Shown here: in pieces, positions 17,688 to 26,449 of the stretch | Layout: each line of letters starts with the position of its first letter | Numbering within the stretch: the first letter of the stretch is position 1 | Assembly (NCBI RefSeq): GCF_900537115.1 | Contig: NZ_UNRG01000007.1 | Span: 79,657 to 143,656 of the forward strand | Source: Arthrobacter sp. Alg241-R88 | GTDB lineage: Bacteria; Actinomycetota; Actinomycetes; Actinomycetales; Micrococcaceae | Direction: 5' to 3' | DNA: 64,000 nt | Position numbers and translations under genes: made by a program | The notes under the pieces: generated by a model | Told to the model about the DNA's origin: nothing | The model's input: only the letters and a program-made list of their open reading frames with translations | Databases searched by the model: none

Positions 17688-19835
17688 TCAGGCGTGCTGA
17701 TGAGCCTTTGGCGGGTAGGCCAGGGGCGGACGTGGCTCCGATAAGAGCTTCAGGCCCGGCGGGAGCCCATCAATGCTGCCGCCGGTCCCGTGGGCCCTGA
17801 TGGTGATTCGGGAGGTGTCGATCAGGACGTTCGCAGCCTCGAAATCGCCCATGTCCTCGGGGAGGATCGGCGCCAAGTGCACCACTCCGTGGGTGTAGAC
17901 AGGGTCGAAGCGGAGCAGCACGCGCATCAGCTGCACCGGTGCCGCCGCAGCCCAGGCCTGGGGTGAGCACGCGGTGGGGTAGGGCACAGGTCCTGCGAAC
18001 TCGCCGCGGTCAAAACCGCAAAACAGTTCCGGCAGCCGTCCGTCAAAGTGTTCGGCGGCGTCAATGAGGCCGGAAGCAACCCGCCGCGCCTCCTCCACGA
18101 AGCCGTATCGCATTAGCCCTGTGGCCACCAGCGCAGAGTCGTGCGGCCAGACCGAACCGTTGTGGTAACTCACGGGATTGTAGGCGCCCATGTCCGAGCC
18201 CAGGGTGCGGATGCCCCAGCCTGAGAACATCTGGGGCGACATCAGATGCTCCACCACGGACGGCGCCTTGTCCTCGTCCACGATGCCCGTCCAGAGGCAA
18301 TGGCCCATGTTCGAGGTACAGGCATCCACTGCCCGTTTGTCCTTGTCCAGCGCCACCGCGAAATAACCCTTGTCCGGCAGCCAGAACTTTTCATTGAAGG
18401 CAGCCTTGAGGGTAGCGGCCTTGTCGGCCCAATGCTGTTCCAGAGCCACATCGCCGTCCCAGCGCGCAAGCAGCGACCTGCCGATATAAGCGGAGTAGAC
18501 GTACGCCTGAACTTCGCACAGGGCAATAGGAGCTTCTGCCATGGTGCCGTCAGCAAAGTTGATACCGTCCCAGGAGTCCTTCCAGCCCTGGTTGACCAGC
18601 CCGTGGTCATTGGGCCTCTTGTACTCAACGAATCCGTCGCCGTCGCGGTCACCGTATTTCTCAATCCAGTCCAGGGCACGGTCCGCATGCGGAAGCAGGG
18701 GGTGGATGATCTCGCGCGAGAGGCCCCAGCGGCTCAGCTCGCCCAGGAGGCCTACGAACAACGGGGTGGCGTCTGCTGTGCCGTAATAGGCTATGCCTCC
18801 CAGCGACAGCCCGGCAGTCACACCCAGCCTCACCTCGTGCGGAATGCGTCCCGGTTCTTCTTCCGAGTCCGGATCCACCTTGGTTCCCTGCAGCCCGGCC
18901 AGGGTCTGCAGCGTTCCGGCGGCCAGTTTCGGACTCACCAGCAGGCTCATGTAGGAGGAGAGCAGCGAGTCCCGGCCGAACAGGGCCATAAACCACGGCG
19001 CCCCAGCTGCCACCGCCACCCGGCCGGGATGGTGCTCGTCGAAGATCCGCAAGGAGCCCAGGTCGCTCTGGCTGCGGTTAAGCACCTGCTGCAGGTTGCT
19101 GTCCGTCACTGTGACCTGGGGGACGTTTTCCTCCCAGGCCCGGTGCCGGCGTACCCCTTCGCGGTGGCGTGGAAGCCGCTCCTCGGTGAAAGGATCGGCC
19201 GGTGGCTGTCCGTTGACGAGTGGCACCACAATAACGCTGGTGGCCCACTTGCCCCTGGCAGGCACCGTAGCGTGGAAGCGGAGTCCGTCGGTGCCGACGT
19301 CGGCACCTGCTGCCCTGATTGAGGTTCCCCGCCGCTGTCCGTGGCGGCCGGCCTCGATGACGAGGCTGCCGTCAACTACTTCGCGCGTGGCCTCAGCGCC
19401 CTGCGTTGTCCGGCCGCCCTTGACGTCGAAGAGATCGGCCTGGTCGGCATCCAGGAGCAGCTCGATCTCGCAATCCACCGGCTCGGCCGAGAAGTTTTCC
19501 AGGGTGATGTCGTCCTGCAGGCCTGGCCCGACGTGACGGGCCTGCCGGACCACCAGGGGGCTGTCGAACCTGCCGTCGGGCCACTTTGCCCGGCCAACAA
19601 AGGTGGCTCCGAAGGGCTGGGGCTTCTGGGCGACGAGGGGCTCACGAAGCGCGCCGTTGATCCGCAGGATCCAGCGGGAGATGATGCGGGTGTCCTGGAA
19701 AAATGCCCCGTTTGCGCCGGCGTCAGCACTAATGTCACCCGTTTCAGATGAGATGCAGAACGAGGACCCTTCCACGATCGTGACCGACCCTGATTCGGAT
19801 GCGCCGGCTTCGGTATCGGCGTTCCATGCGGTCAT
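17688..19835 (-). CDS. Glycogen-debranching-type amylo-alpha-1,6-glucosidase
   Basis: 715 residues. The N-terminal part (about 15-220) is the debranching-enzyme N-terminal beta domain (GSSFCISSETGDI, FFQDTRIISRW). The rest is an alpha/alpha barrel with the catalytic region WFMALFGRDSLLSSY, NQGWKDSWDGI and PVSYHNGSVWPHDSALVA. The layout is that of bacterial GH15/GH63-like proteins labelled amylo-alpha-1,6-glucosidase. It lacks the GH13 domain of GlgX, so it is not a classical glycogen debranching enzyme, and its true substrate may be an alpha-glucoside compatible solute or short oligosaccharide. It follows a GT4 glycosyltransferase on the same strand, 54 bases away, likely as one operon. Confidence 0.9.
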   Translation of the reverse strand: MTAWNADTEAGASESGSVTIVEGSSFCISSETGDISADAGANGAFFQDTRIISRWILRINGALREPLVAQKPQPFGATFVGRAKWPDGRFDSPLVVRQARHVGPGLQDDITLENFSAEPVDCEIELLLDADQADLFDVKGGRTTQGAEATREVVDGSLVIEAGRHGQRRGTSIRAAGADVGTDGLRFHATVPARGKWATSVIVVPLVNGQPPADPFTEERLPRHREGVRRHRAWEENVPQVTVTDSNLQQVLNRSQSDLGSLRIFDEHHPGRVAVAAGAPWFMALFGRDSLLSSYMSLLVSPKLAAGTLQTLAGLQGTKVDPDSEEEPGRIPHEVRLGVTAGLSLGGIAYYGTADATPLFVGLLGELSRWGLSREIIHPLLPHADRALDWIEKYGDRDGDGFVEYKRPNDHGLVNQGWKDSWDGINFADGTMAEAPIALCEVQAYVYSAYIGRSLLARWDGDVALEQHWADKAATLKAAFNEKFWLPDKGYFAVALDKDKRAVDACTSNMGHCLWTGIVDEDKAPSVVEHLMSPQMFSGWGIRTLGSDMGAYNPVSYHNGSVWPHDSALVATGLMRYGFVEEARRVASGLIDAAEHFDGRLPELFCGFDRGEFAGPVPYPTACSPQAWAAAAPVQLMRVLLRFDPVYTHGVVHLAPILPEDMGDFEAANVLIDTSRITIRAHGTGGSIDGLPPGLKLLSEPRPPLAYPPKAHQHA

Positions 19836-19889
19836 GAAGGCACTCCTTCGCTAGGCGGCGGGCTTTTCGCGGATCCCCAAGACCATCCC

Positions 19890-20951
19890 TTAAAGATTCT
19901 GGTGCAACCTGGCCGTATCCGGAACCCCTGCCGGCGGCTCCCCTGCAACCAGCCTCTCGAAAAGCCATAGGTGCTCATTCACCATCCGCTCCTCGCTGAA
20001 CCGATCCTCCGCAACCTTCCGGCAGGCTGCCCGGCTGAGGCCTTCCGCTTCCTGCACAAAGCCCGCCAGTTGCTGGATGCGCCCCAAGAATCCGGTCCGG
20101 CCATGATCAATGATCTCGGGCGCGGACCCCACGGCCGTGCCTACCACCGGGGTACCGGTGGCAAGCGCCTCAATCATGACCAGTCCGAAGGGCTCCGACC
20201 ATTGGATGGGGTTCAGGAAGGCCAGCGCTTCACCCATCAGCTTGTATTTGGCTGCGTCATCGACCTCCCCCACAAAGTCTTCGTTGGGTCCCAGCAGGGG
20301 TTCAATGACCTCATGGAAGTAGCGCAACTCCTCTGACTCGCGCATCTTGACCGCGATCCGCAAAGGCATGCCCGCCTCGCGGGCAATCATGATGGCTTCC
20401 AGCAGGCCTTTGTCGGGGCAGGCCCGCCCCACGAAGCACAGGTAGCCTCCTGTACCGGAGCCCACCGGTACTGAGGAGACGTTCATGCCGTGATGGATCA
20501 CCCTGGTCACTGGAACGTCCGGGACATGCGAGGTCTGGTCCCTTGAGATGGCGATGACTGCTCCCCTGCGTGCAATGGCACGGTAGATGTCAGCAGAGTC
20601 AGCCGTGAGCGGTCCATGCATGGTTGTCACCATAGGAACCCTGTCAGGGCGGTGCAGGTACAGCGGTCCGGCAATCGTATGGTCATGGATGACGTCCGCG
20701 TCCTGCAGCCCCTTGTAGGCCCTGACCACATGGCTCAGCTCCGAGAGGGTGCAGTTCAACCCGCCCTGTTCTGCAGGCCGCATTCCGGGAACCCTCGGCA
20801 CGGGGCAGCTGCTTTCCGGGGACGCTGCCAGCAGTACCTCATGTCCAGCCCCGCGGAACCCGCGTGCCAGGCTGTCCACTACCCTTTCGGTGCCGCCATA
20901 TGTCACCGGTGGAACCGGAATCCATGGTCCTGCAACCAGTCCTATCCGCAT
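19890..20951 (-). CDS. Glycosyltransferase family 4
   Basis: 353 residues, GT-B fold. N-terminal MRIGLVAGPWIPVPPVTYGG with GGTERVVDSLARG and the C-terminal nucleotide-sugar site LNPIQWSEPFGLVMIEALA (E-x7-E motif) and GTAVGSAPEIIDHGRTG are all classic for GT4. The VGRACPDKGLLEAI segment is the usual hinge loop. It is a retaining glycosyltransferase using an activated sugar; the acceptor is unknown. The adjacent downstream debranching-type glycosidase suggests they make and turn over the same alpha-glucoside (inference). No membrane helices or signal peptide, so it acts in the cytoplasm. Confidence 0.92.
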   Translation of the reverse strand: MRIGLVAGPWIPVPPVTYGGTERVVDSLARGFRGAGHEVLLAASPESSCPVPRVPGMRPAEQGGLNCTLSELSHVVRAYKGLQDADVIHDHTIAGPLYLHRPDRVPMVTTMHGPLTADSADIYRAIARRGAVIAISRDQTSHVPDVPVTRVIHHGMNVSSVPVGSGTGGYLCFVGRACPDKGLLEAIMIAREAGMPLRIAVKMRESEELRYFHEVIEPLLGPNEDFVGEVDDAAKYKLMGEALAFLNPIQWSEPFGLVMIEALATGTPVVGTAVGSAPEIIDHGRTGFLGRIQQLAGFVQEAEGLSRAACRKVAEDRFSEERMVNEHLWLFERLVAGEPPAGVPDTARLHQNL

Positions 20952-21174
20952 TCGTGGCCTCGCCTAGAACAGGCCGGGCTCCCCAGCTGGCCAAGCAATT
21001 TTATCTGCGGAACCTGCTTCGGTTTCCGCAGTTGTGGAGACAGCAACACCCCGGGGCGTCCGTGTAACCCACAGTCTGACTATTGCCCAAGACCACCCGG
21101 CGGACAAGACCCTGTGTGCGGTATCTAACAACGGTTTTCGGAATGGTGGCCGGGAATCCACTGTTGGCCCCAAT

Positions 21175-21879
21175 ATGAAGATTGAGATCTGGTCGGACGT
21201 CGCGTGCCCGTGGTGCTACATCGGAAAACGCCGCTTTGAGGCAGCCCTGGCTGCCTTCCCGCACAAGGAAGCGGTGGACGTGAAGTGGCGCAGCTACCAG
21301 CTGGATCCCACCCTCCCCGACCACTACGACGGGACCGAGCTGGACTACCTCAGCAGCCGCAAGGGCATGCCCCGGCAGCAGGTTTCGCAGATGTTTGACC
21401 ACGTCACGCAGCAGGCCAAGGGCGAGGGCCTCGACTACCGGTTCGATTCGGTGGTGGTGGCGAACAGCTTCACCGCACACCGCCTGATTCATCTTGCCGC
21501 CGCCCACGGCAAGCAGGACGAAGCCAAGGAACGCCTGCTCAGCGACCACTTCGAGCACGGCAGGGACATCGGCAACCGCGGATACCTGACGTCGCTCGCC
21601 CTCGACCTGGGCATCAGCGCCGATAAAGCTGAAGAGCTGTTCACCACGGACAAGTACGCCGACGACGTCCGGCTCGATTTCGAGGAAGGCCGCGCCCTGG
21701 GCATCAGCGGAGTCCCGTTCTTCGTCATAGACCGCAAGTTCGGTCTCTCCGGCGCCCAGCCCGTCGAAACGTTCACCGCGGCGCTGACGCAGGCCTGGCA
21801 GGATGCCAACCCGCTGGTGCTGGTGAACTCCACCGACGGCGAAGCCTGCGGCCCGGACGGCTGCTCCGTGCAGCTATAA
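21175..21879 (+). CDS. DsbA-family (FrnE-like) oxidoreductase
   Basis: 234 residues from ATG 21175. MKIEIWSDVACPWCYIGKRRFE carries the thioredoxin-like CPWC active site right after strand one, with no signal peptide, as in cytoplasmic FrnE/2-hydroxychromene-2-carboxylate isomerase-like proteins. The cis-proline loop is GISGVPFFVIDRKFGLSGAQ. A C-terminal ACGPDGCSVQL adds two more cysteines, as in some FrnE proteins linked to oxidative stress. A TetR regulator follows 36 bases downstream in the same direction. Confidence 0.92.
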   Translation: MKIEIWSDVACPWCYIGKRRFEAALAAFPHKEAVDVKWRSYQLDPTLPDHYDGTELDYLSSRKGMPRQQVSQMFDHVTQQAKGEGLDYRFDSVVVANSFTAHRLIHLAAAHGKQDEAKERLLSDHFEHGRDIGNRGYLTSLALDLGISADKAEELFTTDKYADDVRLDFEEGRALGISGVPFFVIDRKFGLSGAQPVETFTAALTQAWQDANPLVLVNSTDGEACGPDGCSVQL

Positions 21880-21891
21880 CCGCGGTTTGGT

Positions 21892-21912
21892 GACACTTCG
21901 CGGTAAAGTGTC
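21892..21912 (+). promoter_or_regulatory. Dyad operator touching the tetR start
   Basis: GACACTT (21892-21898) and AAGTGTC (21906-21912) are perfect arms around a 7-base spacer, and the ATG of the tetR gene follows at 21916. A TetR dimer bound here would block its own translation start region and any short leader. The arms also overlap the end of the frnE-like gene's 3' flank. Confidence 0.65.
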
Positions 21913-21915
21913 TAC

Positions 21916-22566
21916 ATGCCTAGGATTACAGCGGCCAGCAACGCCGAGCAGCGCGCGGAAACGCAGCGCCGCATCCTCACCGCCTTCGGCGAGCTCCTCT
22001 TTTCCCACGGCCTTCCCGGGCTGACCATGACGGATGTGGCCCGGCATGCAGGGGTGGGCCGGACCGCCGTCTACAACTACTATGCGGACATCGAAGAGCT
22101 CCTGATCTCCTACGCCCTTGAGGAGACGGAGAAGTTCCTGTCCGAGCTCCGCGAAGCCCTTGGCCGCCTGGACAACCCGGTGGAACGGCTGGCACTGTAC
22201 GTGCGCGCCCAGGTGGTGGACCTCAGCCGCCGCCACCTGCCGCCCGGGCCGGCGATGGGAGCCGTGCTGTCGCCGTCGTCCTTTGCCAAACTCGCGGACC
22301 ACGTGGGCGAGCTGAGCGTCCTGCTGCAGGGCATCCTGCGCGACGGGATGGAGCAGGGGTACCTGCCGACGGCGGACATCGGCCAGCAGGCGCAGCTGAT
22401 CCTTGGCACGCTCTCCTCCAGCGCGGCAAGGGGCAGTGACGAGCCCGCGGAACTGGAAGCCAGGGTGGCCAGGACCGTGCGCTTCATCCAGCTGGGCGCG
22501 GGAGCGAGGTTCGACGACGCCGGCCGCCCCGTCCGCCTTGCTTCCCTTCCCGCCGTGGCCAGCTGA
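21916..22566 (+). CDS. TetR-family transcriptional regulator
   Basis: 216 residues. The N-terminal helix-turn-helix (about 14-60) has TQRRILTAFGELLFSHGLPG and MTDVARHAGVGRTAVYNYYADIEEL, the strong TetR pattern. The C-terminal ligand-binding half is helical and not assignable; it includes RRHLPPGPAMGAVLSPSSF. There is no clear Shine-Dalgarno site and the start is directly behind a dyad, so autorepression and possibly leaderless translation are likely. Confidence 0.93.
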   Translation: MPRITAASNAEQRAETQRRILTAFGELLFSHGLPGLTMTDVARHAGVGRTAVYNYYADIEELLISYALEETEKFLSELREALGRLDNPVERLALYVRAQVVDLSRRHLPPGPAMGAVLSPSSFAKLADHVGELSVLLQGILRDGMEQGYLPTADIGQQAQLILGTLSSSAARGSDEPAELEARVARTVRFIQLGAGARFDDAGRPVRLASLPAVAS

Positions 22567-22636
22567 GCGCCTGTCACCTTTGGTCCCGCCAGGCCGGCGT
22601 AGCAACCCGGTCCTTTAGCGCATCTGCGGTTTCGGC

Positions 22637-23311
22637 TCAGGGCGCGGGTGCCGCCGAGGGGATGACGGGCGTCTTGTCGTCGTCCGCGATCCGGCGGCTT
22701 TCGCGGGGGCAGCTAAGGGTGCCTGGCGTCTGGTCGACGAGCTCCGGCGGGGCCAGCGCAGCGTAGTCCTGGGCAAGGATCACGTCCACGCTGCCATCTG
22801 TCCTGCCGTCCTGGAAGTAATCCGAGCCCGGCAGGTTGCGCTGGACGCTGAACGCCGCTGACTGGCCGGCAGCCCCGGACACCACGGCGGCGACGCCACG
22901 GTAGCTGGCCTCGACATTGGACACCGCCCCTACAACGAACTTCCGTGCCAGGAACTCGTCCGCCACTGACCGCGCCAGGCCCGGCCTGCTCGTGGAGTTG
23001 TAGACGTTGAGGTTGATCTTGTCGTTGGGGGTGTAGTCGAAGGTCGCCGCAGGGCAGGTGGAGACTGTCTCCTGCGCAGGCTCGGCGGCAGGAATCTTCA
23101 GGCGCCCGTTGATGATGGCCAGCGCGATGATAATTGCGGCCACGATCAGTCCGATGAGGACCACAAGCACCACCGCATGCAGCACGCGGCGGCGCACCCG
23201 CGCCGTGTCGTCGGCGCCGCTGTCCGCTTCGAATGCGGCCCGCAACTCAGGGCCGGTAACAACATGGTGGCCGTGGAGGACGCTGACGTCCTGCTGCTTC
23301 TTCCTAGCCAT
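22637..23311 (-). CDS. Membrane-anchored LytR_C-domain protein
   Basis: 224 residues. A cytoplasmic N-terminus with charged residues is followed by one membrane helix (about 46-68, HAVVLVVLIGLIVAAIII) and an extracytoplasmic domain with NLNVYNSTSRPGLARSVADEF, the LytR/CpsA/Psr C-terminal (LytR_C) fold. There is no LCP catalytic domain, so it is a stand-alone LytR_C protein, probably acting at the cell envelope. Its ATG overlaps the stop of the small upstream gene by eight bases (23304-23311), which indicates coupling. The C-terminal tail is Pro/Ala-rich. Confidence 0.85.
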   Translation of the reverse strand: MARKKQQDVSVLHGHHVVTGPELRAAFEADSGADDTARVRRRVLHAVVLVVLIGLIVAAIIIALAIINGRLKIPAAEPAQETVSTCPAATFDYTPNDKINLNVYNSTSRPGLARSVADEFLARKFVVGAVSNVEASYRGVAAVVSGAAGQSAAFSVQRNLPGSDYFQDGRTDGSVDVILAQDYAALAPPELVDQTPGTLSCPRESRRIADDDKTPVIPSAAPAP

Positions 23312-23606
23312 CTATGACCAGTACACGGGCATGGATCGCCGTGCGCTGGTGCAGGGCGGTCCGGACGGCGCGGTGCAGACCATCCTCCAGGTAAAGGGTT
23401 CCCTGGTACTGCACCACATGCGGAAAAAGGTCTCCGAAGAAAGTGGAATCCTCGGCCAGGAGCGCCTCCAGGTCCAGGGTGCGCTTGGTGGTCACCAGCT
23501 CGTCCAGCCTGACCGGACGCGGGGGCAGCGCAGCCCATTCCTTGGGGGTGTTGTAACCATGGTCAGGGTAAGGGCGTCCCTCGCCCACAGCTTTGAATAT
23601 CACCAT
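23304..23606 (-). CDS. Conserved small actinobacterial protein (often labelled VapB-like)
   Basis: 100 residues, GTG/ATG start at 23606. The sequence MVIFKAVGEGRPYPDHGY, DLEALLAEDSTFFGDLFPH and YLEDGLHRAVRTALHQR is that of a conserved actinobacterial protein that databases often call a VapB-type antitoxin. No PIN-domain toxin is nearby and no ribbon-helix-helix or AbrB motif is evident, so I doubt that name. It overlaps and precedes a LytR_C envelope protein in one transcript, which suggests a common process. Function unknown. Confidence 0.75.
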   Translation of the reverse strand: MVIFKAVGEGRPYPDHGYNTPKEWAALPPRPVRLDELVTTKRTLDLEALLAEDSTFFGDLFPHVVQYQGTLYLEDGLHRAVRTALHQRTAIHARVLVIDG

Positions 23607-23764
23607 GCCACCCTAGGCACCGGATGGTCCCAGCGAAAGTAGCCAGCACGCCGTCGGGCAGGTTGTAGCCAAACAGTGACCAAGTGTTACACGCGGTGGT
23701 CCATGCGGGGCGGCACCGGGAGTTCACGGTGCTGACATAACGGTGCTGCTGACAGAATGGAGGC

Positions 23765-24694
23765 ATGACAGCATCCGAGTTCCCTGCCGCCTCCACCTCA
23801 GGCGTACACCACCCGGCCACGCCTTCCCTCGCGCTGCTGCTGGATGTGGACGGGCCAATTGCAAGCCCCGTTACGCGCGATGTGAAACAGGACATCATCC
23901 GGGATCTCGTTGCCCTGGCCTCTGCCGGCATTCCCGTCATTTTCAACACCGGCCGCTCCGATGCCTTCATCCGTGAGCAGGTCATGGAGCCGATGATCGC
24001 TGCGGGCATTCCGGCCGGTACCGTCATCCACGCCATCTGCGAAAAAGGCGCGGTGTGGTTCAGCTATACGTCAGCAGGTCCCGGTCCCATCCACGTGGAC
24101 CGGGACCTGGCGGTGCCCGCAGCCTATGGTGACGACGTCAGGCGGCTGGTGGCGGAGGACTACGCGGCGCACATGTTCTTCGATGAGACCAAGCGGGCCA
24201 TGGTGTCCGTGGAACAGCACATCGGCGTGGCCGATACCGACTACCTGGCCGAACAGAAACTTTTCGACGCTGACGCCATGGACCTGATGGGCCGCCACGG
24301 GCTGGGGGTGGTCAGGCTGGACCACCATGCCCCCAATTCCGACGACGAAGTGGACTACCGGGTGGATCCCACCATCATTTCCACAGACATTGAGTCGGTG
24401 CGGCTTGGCAAGGATCTCGGCGCCAGCCGGGCGGTGGAACTGCTCGCCGCCCAAGGCATCACGCCGCAGGCCTGGCGTACAGTGGGAGATTCCCGCACGG
24501 ATTACGCCATGGCTGACTGGCTTCACCACAACGACCACGCGGTAAAGCATGTGGATGTCCGGCCTGCCGATGGCGTTCCGGACAAGCCCTACCCTGTCCT
24601 CACCGCCTCGGACCTGGGACTCGAGGCCACCGTCATCCACGACGACGCCGGCGGCGCTTTCCTGCGCAGCTGGCTGGAAGAACTGGGCGCGTAA
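23765..24694 (+). CDS. HAD-superfamily hydrolase
   Basis: 309 residues from ATG 23765. HAD motif I is LLLDVDGPIA (DxDG), motif II is FNTGRSD, and motif IV is near TVGDSRTDYAMADW (GDSxxD). The cap is of the C2 type between motifs II and III, as in Cof-like and sucrose-phosphatase-like enzymes. It should hydrolyse a phosphorylated small molecule, perhaps a sugar phosphate. A stealth-type sugar-phosphate transferase gene follows 59 bases downstream, so the pair may act in one glycan pathway (inference). Confidence 0.88.
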   Translation: MTASEFPAASTSGVHHPATPSLALLLDVDGPIASPVTRDVKQDIIRDLVALASAGIPVIFNTGRSDAFIREQVMEPMIAAGIPAGTVIHAICEKGAVWFSYTSAGPGPIHVDRDLAVPAAYGDDVRRLVAEDYAAHMFFDETKRAMVSVEQHIGVADTDYLAEQKLFDADAMDLMGRHGLGVVRLDHHAPNSDDEVDYRVDPTIISTDIESVRLGKDLGASRAVELLAAQGITPQAWRTVGDSRTDYAMADWLHHNDHAVKHVDVRPADGVPDKPYPVLTASDLGLEATVIHDDAGGAFLRSWLEELGA

Positions 24695-24753
24695 CCGGGT
24701 TCCGCACCCGGGCAGCCCCGCCTGAAACCTGCTGTTTCCACCGCGCGGCTATC

Positions 24754-26391
24754 ATGCAGGTAGAAACGCTTACTTTGACGAGCACGGAGACGACCATTAC
24801 AGAAGCACCGGTTCAAGACGAGGTCTACTACGGCGGCCAGGCATCCGTAGAGGAACAATTTCACGCGGAGATCACTTCAGCCGAAGCAGAGCAGCGGCTT
24901 AACCCCCGCCCTGATGTCATCACGCATAAGGGCCGCATCGCGCTGATCAACCACAACAGGACTCCCTACCAGGCAATGGTGGAGGACCTGCTGTTCGTAC
25001 GCAATGTGCTGGCCAACGCTGACCTGGCGTACCTGCTGGTCAGGGGCAACAATGACCGGCCCGTCATTGCCTTGGACTGGAAAGACAGGAAGAAACTGCG
25101 GGCCGCCCTGGTGGAAGCCTGCCGGGACGAGCCTTTCTATTCCATGACCGTGGATGCCAAGAAAAAGATCTCACTGCTGGTGGCGGACGGGGAGCTCTCC
25201 TCCAATCGGCAGGCTCGCATCTTCCGCCTGTACCGCCCGCGGGTGGAGCCGGCCGGCGGCTTCGAGTTCGGTGCTTCCGCAGGTGTACAGATCGAACTTT
25301 GGTCCTTCAAGGCTGATGAGATCACACTGCCGATCGAGAACTCCCTCACGCGCAGGACCCTGCTCCGGCAGGACGCCGTCCGCGGCACCGTGGAGCGTTA
25401 CGGCCACACGTGGCCGACCATCGAGAACATGTTCGCCGACCACGCCAGCGATATCAGCTTCGACATCGATCTGGTGTTCTCCTGGGTGGACGGCAGCTCC
25501 CCTGAGTACATTGCAGCGCGCCGGGAACAGCAGAAAGATGTGGTCCTCGGCGAAGGCGACGACCACGAGGCCCGCTTCCGGCAGGTCAACGAACTCAAGT
25601 ACGCACTCAGGTCCGTTTACATGTTCGCTCCCTGGATCCGCCGCATCTTCATTGCCACGGATTCAGCGGCACCTGAATGGCTGGCGGAACACCCGTCGGT
25701 GACCATCGTGCGCAGTGAGGAGTTCTTCTCGGACCCCTCGGTGCTTCCCACTCACAACTCCCAGGCGGTGGAGTGCCAGCTCCACAACATCGAGGGTCTC
25801 TCGGAGCACTTCCTGTACTCCAACGACGACATGTTCTTCGGCCGGCCGGTCAGTCCCGACCTGTTTTTCACGCCGGGCGGCATCACCAAGTTCATCGAGG
25901 CGGAAACCCGGATTGGATTGGGCGAGAACGCTGCAGAGCGCAGCGGCTTTGAGAACGCGGCCCGTGTCAACCGCAAACTGCTGTGGAACCGGTTCGGGCG
26001 GATCACCACCCGGCACCTGGAACACAGTGCCGCCCCGCTGCGCCGCAGCGTTGTGGCCAGGATGGAACGCGAGTTCCCGGAGGAGTTCCGGAAGACGGCG
26101 GCGAGCCGGTTCCGGGCGGCGGACAACATTTCCGTCACCAACTCCTTCTACCACTACTACGCCCTGCTCACGGGCCGCGCAGTAACCCAGACAGCGGCGA
26201 AGGTCCGGTACGTGGACACCACCATGCGGGCCGGGCTCAACTACCTGCCCAAGCTGCTGTCCAAGCGCAACATGGACTTTTTCTGCTTGAATGACGGCAG
26301 CTTCCCTGAGGTGGAGGCCGACGAGCGCGCCGAACTGGTGACCGACTTCCTGGAGAAGTACTTCCCCATCAAGGCGCCCTGGGAAAAGTAG
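24754..26391 (+). CDS. Stealth-family sugar-phosphate transferase
   Basis: 545 residues. The central part (about 230-440) carries the stealth conserved regions: DIDLVFSWVDGSSPEY (CR1), RQVNELKYALRSVYMFAPW with ATDSAAPEWL (CR2) and the YSNDDMFFGRPV region (DDM motif) for nucleotide-sugar phosphate binding. The C-terminal CR3/CR4 region includes NSFYHYYALLTG and FFCLNDG. Stealth proteins transfer hexose-1-phosphate in making phosphodiester-linked polysaccharides, as in capsules, and the family also includes the GlcNAc-1-phosphotransferase of eukaryotes. The N-terminal 200 residues are less conserved. It is downstream of a HAD phosphatase. Confidence 0.92.
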   Translation: MQVETLTLTSTETTITEAPVQDEVYYGGQASVEEQFHAEITSAEAEQRLNPRPDVITHKGRIALINHNRTPYQAMVEDLLFVRNVLANADLAYLLVRGNNDRPVIALDWKDRKKLRAALVEACRDEPFYSMTVDAKKKISLLVADGELSSNRQARIFRLYRPRVEPAGGFEFGASAGVQIELWSFKADEITLPIENSLTRRTLLRQDAVRGTVERYGHTWPTIENMFADHASDISFDIDLVFSWVDGSSPEYIAARREQQKDVVLGEGDDHEARFRQVNELKYALRSVYMFAPWIRRIFIATDSAAPEWLAEHPSVTIVRSEEFFSDPSVLPTHNSQAVECQLHNIEGLSEHFLYSNDDMFFGRPVSPDLFFTPGGITKFIEAETRIGLGENAAERSGFENAARVNRKLLWNRFGRITTRHLEHSAAPLRRSVVARMEREFPEEFRKTAASRFRAADNISVTNSFYHYYALLTGRAVTQTAAKVRYVDTTMRAGLNYLPKLLSKRNMDFFCLNDGSFPEVEADERAELVTDFLEKYFPIKAPWEK

Positions 26392-26402
26392 GACGCCGAG
26401 CC

Positions 26403-26429
26403 AGGGTCCGTGCCGGCGGCACGGACCCT
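26403..26429. terminator. Bidirectional terminator between convergent genes
   Basis: AGGGTCCGTGCC (26403-26414) and GGCACGGACCCT (26418-26429), a perfect 12-bp stem with a 3-base loop, placed between the stealth gene and the convergent phosphoesterase gene. Confidence 0.75.
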
Positions 26430-26449
26430 GCAGCGCCTTGGGGCGCGCC

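Noticed and set aside
17688..19835. GlgX-type glycogen debranching enzyme
   Set aside because: No GH13 catalytic motifs; the domain plan is that of the GH15/GH63-like group.
23304..23606. VapBC toxin-antitoxin system
   Set aside because: No PIN-domain toxin is next to the gene and no DNA-binding antitoxin motif is seen.
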